Shown here: positions 58,342-64,000 of the stretch, in pieces | How positions within the stretch are numbered: the stretch's first letter is position 1 | How the letters are laid out: each line of letters opens with the position of its first letter | Source: a bacterium | GTDB taxonomy: Bacteria; Desulfobacterota; Binatia; DP-6 | Direction of reading: 5' to 3' | DNA: 64,000 nt | Assembly: GCA_026129405.1 (NCBI GenBank) | Contig: JAHCID010000001.1 | Span: forward strand, 1,333,237-1,397,236 | Made by a program: the position numbers and the translations under genes | Notes under the pieces: model-generated | Databases searched by the model: none | Told to the model about the DNA's origin: nothing | The model's input: the letters and a program-made list of their open reading frames with translations, nothing else

Positions 58342-59139
58342 CTACGCCGCGGCCGGGCCGCGCAGCGCGCCCGGCTCGTCGAGCCAGCGGTTCAGCGCCC
58401 AGGTCCGCATCTCGTTGGTGAGGATGGTGTGCTGCACGGCGCGGCGCACGCGGCGCTGCACGTACTCGGTGAGGCACACGCGCTGCATTAGCTCGAGCGC
58501 CTTGTCGCCGTGCTCCTCCTCGGCATAGGCGTGCACCTCGAGGTTGCGCACCTTGATGCCGTAGTGCTTCAGCATGCCGGTGTAGAGCGTGGCGGCGTAG
58601 CCGCTCATGCCGGCGGCGCGCTCGCGCGCGTAGCCGAGGGCGGCGAGCGCCTCTTCGTACGAGCGGCGGCAGTAGTAGTTCAGCGTGAACACCGAGCCGA
58701 TCGTCTCCGGCATGGGCACGTACGCCTTCAGCTCCGCGTCCTTGATGCCGAGCGCGCGCGTGTACTCGATCTTCATCTGCACGTGGTTCGGGTCGCGCAG
58801 GTAGCCGGTCTCGTCGGCGAAGTTCTGGGCCCAGTGGTGGTAATGCTCCGAGTCCTCGAGCGAGAAGGCGTCGGTGTCGGGCGCGTTGGCGATGAGCAGC
58901 GGGAACTCCGGCGTCATCCAAGCGCCGAGGTAGTAGAGCTCCATCGCGTAGCGTTTCACGATGCCGAGGCTCGCGGTGCCGTTGCCGATCGCCGGAACCA
59001 CCCGGTTCTGCGTGTACGGGCTGTGCAGCTTGATGAAGGCGTCGAGCTCCTTCAGGAACGCCTTCACCGGCATGGCGCGGTCGGCGTGCGTGCTGCGCTT
59101 GATGACGTTCTTGAAGCGGCCCTTCGTCGGCTTACCCAT
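58342..59139 (-). CDS. PqqC/heme-oxygenase-like iron-containing redox family protein
   Basis: All-helical protein of 265 aa with the TENA/PqqC/CADD-like fold. Likely metal ligands sit in SLEDSEHYHHWAQNFADETG (Glu and His) and EVHAYAEEEHGDKALELMQR (Glu, Asp, His), the pattern of di-iron heme-oxygenase-like oxidases. Members cleave or oxidise diverse small molecules, including folate precursors, fatty acids and PQQ precursors. No PQQ genes are nearby, so it is not called pqqC. ATG at 59139; first gene of a four-gene operon with SDR, Nudix and DUF2804. Confidence 0.8.
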   Translation of the reverse strand: MGKPTKGRFKNVIKRSTHADRAMPVKAFLKELDAFIKLHSPYTQNRVVPAIGNGTASLGIVKRYAMELYYLGAWMTPEFPLLIANAPDTDAFSLEDSEHYHHWAQNFADETGYLRDPNHVQMKIEYTRALGIKDAELKAYVPMPETIGSVFTLNYYCRRSYEEALAALGYARERAAGMSGYAATLYTGMLKHYGIKVRNLEVHAYAEEEHGDKALELMQRVCLTEYVQRRVRRAVQHTILTNEMRTWALNRWLDEPGALRGPAAA

Positions 59140-59234
59140 GCGGGGGTTCTAGGAACTCCGCCGCGCGGGCGTCAAGCCGAACGGGGTGGCGCACGGTTGC
59201 CCGGCGCGTCGCGTCCATGGGAAGGACGCGGGCG

Positions 59235-60428
59235 ATGGCCCTGCCGCTCGACGGCCTGCGCATCCTGGCGTTCACCCAGCTCGGGGCCGGTCCCTACGGC
59301 CTCCAGTTCCTGGCCGACCTCGGCGCCGAGGTGATCAAGGTCGAGGATCCGACCACGGGCGGCGACGAGGCGCGGCGGGTCCCGCCATACGCCGACGCCG
59401 CGGCGAACGACGGCGCCTACTACCAGGCCTTCAACCGCAACACGCGTAGCCTGACGCTGAACCTGCGTGCGCCCGAGGGCCGCGACCTGCTCCACCGCGT
59501 CGTCGCGCGCGTCGACGCCGTCTTCAACAACCTGCGCGGCGACCTGCCGGCGAAGCTCGGGCTCGACTACGCGGCGCTGCGCGCCGTCAATCCGCGGGTG
59601 GTGTGCTGTGCGCTCACCGGCTTCGGCCGCACGGGTCCGCGCGCCGGCGAGCCGGCGTACGACTACCTCCTCCAGGCCTACGCCGGCTTCATGGCGCTGA
59701 CGGGCGAGCCCGACGCGCCGCCGACCAAGTGCGGCGTATCCGTCGTCGACTTCACGGGCGGGACGCTGGGCGCGCTGGCGCTGATGATCGGGCTCCATCG
59801 CGCGCAGGCGACGGGGCAGGGCGGCGACGTCGACGTCGCGCTGCTCGATGCCGCGCTGGCGATGCTGAACTACATGGGGAGCTGGAGCCTGACCCACGGC
59901 TGGACGCCGCAGCGGCATCGCCTGGGACAGCACCAGAGCCTCGTCCCGAGCCAGACGCTTCCGACCGCCGACGGCTGGCTCGTCGTCATGATCATGAAGG
60001 AGAAGTTCTGGACGCGGCTGTGCGGGCTCCTCGAGCGGCCGGAGCTGGCGGCCGATCCGCGCTTCCGCACCTTCGCCGATCGGCTCGCGCACCGCGACGT
60101 GCTCGTGCCGATGGTCGAGGCCGTGTTCCGCACGCGCACGACGGCGGCATGGCTGGAGCGGCTGCGCGGGCAGGTGCCGGTCGCGCCGGTGTACGACGTC
60201 GCCGAGGCGCTCGCCGACGAGCAGGCCGTCGCGCGCGAGATGGTCGTCGCGCTGGAGCATCCGGTGCTCGGCACGCTCCGCCAGGTGGGCTGCCCCATCA
60301 AGGTCGACGACGTCCGGCCGCGCTACGCACCCGGCGCCGCGCTCGGCGCCGACACCGACGCGTTGCTGGACGAGATCGGCGTCGACGCCGCCGCGCGTGC
60401 GGCGCTGCGCGCGCGCGGCGTCGTCTGA
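59235..60428 (+). CDS. CaiB/BaiF-type (class III) CoA transferase
   Basis: Formyl-CoA transferase-like enzyme of 397 aa moving CoA between carboxylic acids. PLDGLRILAFTQLGAGPYGL, FLADLGAEVIKVEDP, FNRNTRSLTLNLRAPEGRDL and TGFGRTGPRAGEPAYD are typical; the catalytic Asp is expected in GVSVVDFTGG (about 165-175). Donor and acceptor unknown; it may supply CoA esters to the pathways elsewhere in the window. ATG at 59235 is preferred over 59217, because GAAGGA lies about 9 nt upstream. Confidence 0.92.
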   Translation: MALPLDGLRILAFTQLGAGPYGLQFLADLGAEVIKVEDPTTGGDEARRVPPYADAAANDGAYYQAFNRNTRSLTLNLRAPEGRDLLHRVVARVDAVFNNLRGDLPAKLGLDYAALRAVNPRVVCCALTGFGRTGPRAGEPAYDYLLQAYAGFMALTGEPDAPPTKCGVSVVDFTGGTLGALALMIGLHRAQATGQGGDVDVALLDAALAMLNYMGSWSLTHGWTPQRHRLGQHQSLVPSQTLPTADGWLVVMIMKEKFWTRLCGLLERPELAADPRFRTFADRLAHRDVLVPMVEAVFRTRTTAAWLERLRGQVPVAPVYDVAEALADEQAVAREMVVALEHPVLGTLRQVGCPIKVDDVRPRYAPGAALGADTDALLDEIGVDAAARAALRARGVV

Positions 60429-60435
60429 CCGATCC

Positions 60436-60597
60436 TCAGCGCGACTCGATCGCGCGGTCGCCGTCGCGTCGGCGCGACGTCCAGTCGGCCGGCACGCCGA
60501 CCACGTCGAGCACCAGGTCGACGAGCACCCAGCGCGCGACGACGCCGACCGCGACCGCTCCGATGCCGACGGCGAGCCACCACCACATCCAGGACAT
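60436..60597 (-). CDS. Small membrane protein (53 aa)
   Basis: Short ORF with a good ribosome site (GGAGG about 9 nt before the ATG at 60597). It starts MSWMWWWLAVGIGAVAVGVV, a single strongly hydrophobic helix, followed by an amphipathic stretch and a charged tail (RRRDGDRAIESR). Probably a single-pass inner-membrane protein. It ends 8 nt from the convergent CoA transferase gene and is divergent from the P450. No family recognised. Confidence 0.6.
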   Translation of the reverse strand: MSWMWWWLAVGIGAVAVGVVARWVLVDLVLDVVGVPADWTSRRRDGDRAIESR

Positions 60598-60722
60598 GAA
60601 ACGAAACCTCCGATCTCCCCACTGCCAGCGTACGTGCGGTGTCCGCAGAGACAATGCGTCGCGTCGCCGTTCGGCGTGAATTCCGGACGGCATGCGCGTG
60701 ACGCGGGCAGGGCCGCGCACGC

Positions 60723-60771
60723 GGATGCCCGCGGGGCGGGCATCCGACGCCCGTTCCACGGGCAGCGTCGG
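60723..60771 (+). promoter_or_regulatory. Two tandem hairpins in the P450 leader
   Basis: First hairpin: GGATGCCCGC (60723-60732), loop GGG, GCGGGCATCC (60736-60745), a perfect 10-bp stem. Second: CCGACGC (60744-60750) pairs with GCGTCGG (60765-60771), enclosing CCGT-TCC-ACGG and a 3-nt bulge. They overlap by 2 nt, so they could compete. The P450 ATG is 56 nt downstream. Candidate attenuator or leader structure; no riboswitch class recognised. Confidence 0.45.
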
Positions 60772-60826
60772 ACTTCGTGACACGCCCGTGCAGCCCTGCC
60801 ATGGTCGCGCGCGGGAGGATCCGGCC

Positions 60827-62038
60827 ATGTCGCGACCCCGCTTCGAGTTCGACCAGTTCCTGTCCGATCCGTTCGGCACCCTGGAGCGCGCCCGCGAGAC
60901 CGGCGGTCTCGTCGACCTGAACGATCAGACCACCGGCGTCGTGCACCACGAGACCGTGCGCGCGCTGCTTTCCGATTCCCGCCTGCGCGCCAACTTCCTC
61001 GACTTCCTCCGCACCTTCGGCGTCACCGAGGGGCCGTTCTTCGAGTGGATGAAGATCTCGCCGCTCAACCGCGACGGCGCCGACCACCAGCGCTTCCGCG
61101 CGCTCATGGCGCGCACGTTCACGCCGCGCAGCGTGGAGCGCCTGCGGCCGTACCTCCGCACCGCTGCGCACGAGCTGATCTCTGGCTTCGCGGCGCGCGG
61201 CACGTGCGACTTCGTCGCCGAGTTCGCCGACATCTACCCGTCGCTCGGCCTTTGCGAGCTGATCGGCGTGCCGCTCGAGGACCGCGACCGCTTCCGCGCC
61301 TGGGCGAACACGATCGGGCTCGGCTTCAGCCCGTTCGTCGGCCTCCACGTCGCCGCCGTCGACGCGGCGCTGACGGAGCTGCTGGCGTACACCGCCGCGC
61401 TCGCCACGCAGCGTCGCGCCGAGCCCAAGGACGACCTCGTGTCGCGCATCGCCGCCGCGGCGGCGGAGGACGGCTGGAGCGACTTCGAGGCGTCCGGCTT
61501 CATCGCCGGCCTCGTCTTCGCCGGCCACGACACCACGAAGAACCAGCTCGGCTGGACCATCGCGACGCTGGCCGAGCATCCCGACGTGTGGGACGCCGTC
61601 GGCAACGGAACGCGCACCGCGCAGGAGGTCGTCGAGGAGGTGCTGCGGCATCGCTCGGCGGTGACCGGCGTGGGGCGCACGGCCGTCGAAGCCGTGCCGG
61701 TCGGCGACGACGTCATCCAGCCCGGCGAGCAGGTGTTCTTCTCGGTGTGGAGTGCGAACCACGACGAGAAGGCGTTCCCCGCACCGGGGGAGGTCCGTAT
61801 CGGGCAGTCGGCCGAGTCGGGGCACTTCGCGTTCGGCCACGGCGCGCACTTCTGCCTCGGCGCCGCGCTGGCGCGCGCGGAGCTGCAGGAGGCGCTGACC
61901 GCGTTGACCGCACGCATCACGTGTCCGGTGCTCGGTGCCGACGCCGCCTGGCGTCCGCCGGCGGGGATCAACGGCCCCGACCGCCTGCCGATCACCTTCA
62001 CGGCCCGGCCCGTGCCGCAGCAGGCGGCAGAGGGGTGA
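60827..62038 (+). CDS. Cytochrome P450
   Basis: Soluble bacterial-type P450 of 403 aa. The I-helix oxygen-binding motif is GLVFAGHDTTKNQ, the ExxR is in VEEVLRHRS, and the heme-binding loop FAFGHGAHFCLGAALARAEL includes the axial Cys. It hydroxylates an unknown small hydrophobic substrate and needs a ferredoxin and reductase, neither seen nearby. ATG at 60827 has GGGAGGA upstream. A methyltransferase gene follows 46 nt later and may modify the same compound. Confidence 0.94.
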   Translation: MSRPRFEFDQFLSDPFGTLERARETGGLVDLNDQTTGVVHHETVRALLSDSRLRANFLDFLRTFGVTEGPFFEWMKISPLNRDGADHQRFRALMARTFTPRSVERLRPYLRTAAHELISGFAARGTCDFVAEFADIYPSLGLCELIGVPLEDRDRFRAWANTIGLGFSPFVGLHVAAVDAALTELLAYTAALATQRRAEPKDDLVSRIAAAAAEDGWSDFEASGFIAGLVFAGHDTTKNQLGWTIATLAEHPDVWDAVGNGTRTAQEVVEEVLRHRSAVTGVGRTAVEAVPVGDDVIQPGEQVFFSVWSANHDEKAFPAPGEVRIGQSAESGHFAFGHGAHFCLGAALARAELQEALTALTARITCPVLGADAAWRPPAGINGPDRLPITFTARPVPQQAAEG

Positions 62039-62084
62039 GCCGATCGGACGCCGGCCCCGCCGGCGTCCACATCCCTCCGCACCG

Positions 62085-62702
62085 ATGCGGCAACGCCTGC
62101 GCAGCGTGATCTACGACGCCGCGATCGTCGGCCTGACCGCCGGCTGGTATCGCGCCGTGCTGACGCGGCTGCCGGCCCGAAGCCGGCTCCTCGACGTCGG
62201 CATCGGCACGGCCGGCGCGCTGGTCGCCAACGCGACCCTGGTCGTCGCGCGCGACCTGCGTGTGACCGGCGTCGACATCGACGCCGACTACGTGCGGCGT
62301 GCCACCGCGGCGCTGGATCAGGCCGGTCTCGCGGACCGCGTCACGGCGCGCCTTGAGTCGATCCTCGACCATCGCGGCGGGCCGTACGACGCCGCGTACT
62401 TCAGCGCGAGCTTCATGCTGATGCCCGACCCGCCGGCGGTCCTGCGCCACGTCGTCTCGCTCCTGCGGCCGGGGGCGCCGCTCTTCTTCACGCAGACGTT
62501 CGAGCGCGAGCGCTCGCGCACCGCCGAGATCGTGAAGCCGCTCCTGCGCCTCGTGACCACGATCGACTTCGGCCGCGTCACCTACGAGGACGCGTTCCGC
62601 CGCGCGCTCGCCGACGGCGGCGTCGTGCTGGAGTCGATGGAGACCCTCAACGCGAGCCGCAAGCGTGCCGGCGTGCTCGCCGTGGCACGCGCGGCGGGCT
62701 GA
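62085..62702 (+). CDS. Class I SAM-dependent methyltransferase
   Basis: Methyltransferase of 205 aa. Motif I is LLDVGIGTAGALVANA (DxGxGxG-like), the acidic end of strand 2 is VTGVDIDADYVRRA, and motif post-I/II regions are GPYDAAYFSASFMLMPDPPA and LLRPGAPLFFTQTFE. An N-terminal hydrophobic helix (YDAAIVGLTAGWYRAVL) may contact lipid or a hydrophobic substrate. ATG at 62085. It follows the P450 gene in the same direction. Acceptor unknown. Confidence 0.85.
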   Translation: MRQRLRSVIYDAAIVGLTAGWYRAVLTRLPARSRLLDVGIGTAGALVANATLVVARDLRVTGVDIDADYVRRATAALDQAGLADRVTARLESILDHRGGPYDAAYFSASFMLMPDPPAVLRHVVSLLRPGAPLFFTQTFERERSRTAEIVKPLLRLVTTIDFGRVTYEDAFRRALADGGVVLESMETLNASRKRAGVLAVARAAG

Positions 62703-62729
62703 GGCGCAGGCCGGCGGCATACCGCTGGC

Positions 62730-63170
62730 GTGCCGGGTCTGTCCCGGGTTACCGTGGACGTCGTGGGGCGGCGCTACGCGATTCTCGAGGACAACGACCG
62801 GGCCATCGCCGGACGCCTCGAGGCGTTGCGCACCTGTCTGCCGGCGCTGATCGCCGACCGCGTCTGTGCGGTCATGGTGATCGGCAGCGTGTCCGAGGGG
62901 CGGGCCCGCGACCACTCCGATCTCGACCTGTTGCTCGTGCTCCGCGCGGGGCTCCCGCGGCGGAGCGACTACACCTGGTGGGACGTCGTCGTGGCGCCAC
63001 ATCTTCCGGTTCCGGCGGCGGGTCCGAGCGGCTTTCCGATCGCGCCCGTGTTCGTCGGGCGCGGCGCGAAGTCTTCGGCGGAGCCGAACCTGCGGCGAGC
63101 CCTCGAGATCGGCATTCCGCTGTGGGATCCGGAGGGCTTCTTCCATGACGAATCCCGACCTCGGGCGTGA
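62730..63170 (+). CDS. Nucleotidyltransferase-fold protein (HEPN partner)
   Basis: MNT-type protein of 146 aa. VMVIGSVSEGRARDHSDLDL (about 48-67) contains the GSx(n)DxD motif. The region WWDVVVAPHLPVPAAGPSGF is an unusual Pro-rich insert before APVFVGRG. The start is GTG at 62730. It overlaps the HEPN gene by 26 nt, the nucleotidyltransferase again being the first gene. Third MNT/HEPN module in the window; sequence differs markedly from the other two. Confidence 0.8.
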   Translation: MPGLSRVTVDVVGRRYAILEDNDRAIAGRLEALRTCLPALIADRVCAVMVIGSVSEGRARDHSDLDLLLVLRAGLPRRSDYTWWDVVVAPHLPVPAAGPSGFPIAPVFVGRGAKSSAEPNLRRALEIGIPLWDPEGFFHDESRPRA

Positions 63171-63453
63171 CTACGTCCAGCGGGCGCGGAAGCGGCTTCG
63201 CGCGCTCGACGTCCTGCTGGGCGAAGAGGCCTTCGCCGACGTGGTGCGCGAGAGCCAGGAGGTCGTGGAGCTGGCCCTGAAGGGGCTGCTGCGGACCTTC
63301 GGGGTCGCGGTACCGTTCGTGCACGACGTCTCCGACGTGCTGCGCGGCAGCGAGGACGTCACGCCGTCCGACTTCTACGGACGTGCGGAGGCCGAGGCCG
63401 CGCACGGCATGGCGCACGAGGTGGTGGCCGGCGTCCTGCCTCACGCCGGCTGA
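63145..63453 (+). CDS. HEPN domain protein
   Basis: Short HEPN protein of 102 aa. YVQRARKRLRALDVLLGEEA, FADVVRESQEVVELALKGLL and a terminal DFYGRAEAEAAHGMAHEVVA match HEPN proteins paired with nucleotidyltransferases; compare KARKRLRALRVLLEDEAYSD in the protein at 49032, a close relative. An Arg with His six positions on (RAEAEAAH) resembles Rx6H but may be chance. ATG at 63145, overlapping the partner gene. Followed 21 nt later by a perfect hairpin terminator. Confidence 0.82.
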   Translation: MTNPDLGRDYVQRARKRLRALDVLLGEEAFADVVRESQEVVELALKGLLRTFGVAVPFVHDVSDVLRGSEDVTPSDFYGRAEAEAAHGMAHEVVAGVLPHAG

Positions 63454-63474
63454 AGGCGGAGCCCGCAAACGACG

Positions 63475-63506
63475 ACGGGGATCCGGCGGCAGCGCCGGAT
63501 CCCCGT
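63475..63506. terminator. Perfect 14-bp hairpin terminator
   Basis: ACGGGGATCCGGCG (63475-63488), loop GCAG (63489-63492) and CGCCGGATCCCCGT (63493-63506) form a perfect 14-bp stem between the convergent HEPN gene and the aldehyde dehydrogenase gene. No T-tract follows on either strand. Symmetry suggests bidirectional termination. Confidence 0.7.
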
Positions 63507-63534
63507 CACGATCACACGCGCGCACGCGCGCCGG

Positions 63535-64000
63535 CTACCAGCCGAGGACGGCCTTCAGCTCGAGGAACTCCTCGAAGCCCGCCTCGCCCCACTCGCGGCC
63601 GTTGCCCGACTGCTTGTAGCCGCCGAAGCAGGCGGCGAAGTCGGGGCCGGCGCCGTTCAGGTGCACGTTGCCGGCGCGGATCTGCCTCGCGACCTCGCGG
63701 GCGCGCTCCTGGTTCCCCGATGAGACGTAGCCGGAGAGGCCGTAGGCGGTGTCGTTGGCGATCTCGATCGCCTGCTTCTCGTCGTCGTACGGCAGGATCG
63801 ACAGCACCGGCCCGAATATCTCCTCGCGGGCGATGGTCATGTCGTTGCGCACGTCGCCGAAGATGGTCGGACGCACGAAGTAGCCGCGGCCGAGGCCCTC
63901 GGGGAGGCCGGGGCCGCCGGCGGCGAGCGTCGCGCCCTCCTCGATGCCCTTCTGGATGAGGCCCTGGATCTTGTCGAACTGCATCTTGCTGACGACCGGG
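63535..64000 (-). CDS. Aldehyde dehydrogenase, C-terminal part (gene continues beyond the window)
   Basis: NAD(P)-dependent aldehyde dehydrogenase whose N-terminus, cofactor site and catalytic Cys lie outside the window. The visible 154 codons include [54 protein letters not shown] and the end [27 protein letters not shown] and the FGGxKxSGxGRE motif define the family. The stop is TAG at 63535-63537. It probably oxidises an aldehyde from one of the nearby degradation routes; substrate unknown. Confidence 0.92.
   Translation of the reverse strand, partial: PVVSKMQFDKIQGLIQKGIEEGATLAAGGPGLPEGLGRGYFVRPTIFGDVRNDMTIAREEIFGPVLSILPYDDEKQAIEIANDTAYGLSGYVSSGNQERAREVARQIRAGNVHLNGAGPDFAACFGGYKQSGNGREWGEAGFEEFLELKAVLGW

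Noticed and set aside
1-64000. tRNA, rRNA, CRISPR arrays, insertion sequences and prophage genes
   Set aside because: Looked for T-loop-like motifs, regularly spaced repeats, transposase and phage structural genes; none convincing.

Overview
The window is a very GC-rich (roughly 70 percent or more by eye), densely coded bacterial chromosome segment with about 60 recognisable protein genes on both strands, almost no long intergenic space, many GTG starts and many 1-4 nt start/stop overlaps. No rRNA, tRNA, CRISPR array, insertion sequence or phage gene was seen. The gene mix (acyl-CoA metabolism, P450, CaiB-type CoA transferase, amidohydrolase, hydantoinase/oxoprolinase subunits, Lnt, RmuC, thrombospondin type 3 and lipoprotein genes) suggests a free-living Gram-negative soil or sediment bacterium, perhaps a high-GC delta-proteobacterium-like lineage such as Candidatus Binatota or Myxococcota. 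That placement is inference only.

Layout. 34-5333 (-): lnt lies between two histidine kinase genes. 5582-13034 (+): a TetR regulator, 2-hydroxyacid dehydrogenase, FGGY kinase and HAD phosphatase run directly into a GldA/GldF/GldG-like ABC exporter with a DUF4340 protein. 13013-17347: a DUF971 protein, an amidohydrolase/acyl-CoA synthetase pair, a facing SDR and a small ORF. 17493-19626: a second TetR coupled to a nucleotidyltransferase, then a 39-codon membrane ORF behind a long dyad, and a frameshifted secreted protein. 19796-23072 (+): a five-gene CoA-ester operon (two MaoC dehydratases, a Cys-less thiolase, an alpha/beta hydrolase and a DUF35 Zn-ribbon/OB protein). 23526-27319 (+): a secreted amidase and a membrane-anchored helical-repeat protein. 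27339-32280: a HEAT/DUF349 protein and divergent trehalose genes otsA/otsB. 32330-38615 (+): hydantoinase B, RidA, GNAT, hydrolase, YjbQ, a small lipoprotein, acyl-CoA dehydrogenase and an inositol-phosphatase-like protein. 38617-48973: membrane and surface proteins, a large YfhO-like membrane protein, hydantoinase A, HrpB helicase and a metallo-beta-lactamase hydrolase.

49032-52409 is the most disturbed part. A HEPN/nucleotidyltransferase toxin-antitoxin pair sits beside a glycosyltransferase joined out of frame from two halves, a frameshifted Doc toxin with a ruined active site, and a response regulator and a secreted protein that have both lost their 3' ends at one junction. 52476-63453 returns to intact genes (metallo-beta-lactamase, dodecin, rmuC, HepT/MntA-type pair, a four-gene PqqC-like/SDR/Nudix/DUF2804 operon, CoA transferase, P450, methyltransferase, a third nucleotidyltransferase/HEPN pair). 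A 14-bp perfect hairpin follows, and the window ends inside an aldehyde dehydrogenase gene.

Working together: the CoA-ester genes (13469-17013, 19796-23072, 36576-37784, 59235-60428) look like parts of a catabolic capacity for carboxylic acids whose substrates cannot be named from sequence. The three nucleotidyltransferase/HEPN pairs and the decayed doc gene make this an area where toxin-antitoxin-like modules have repeatedly landed.
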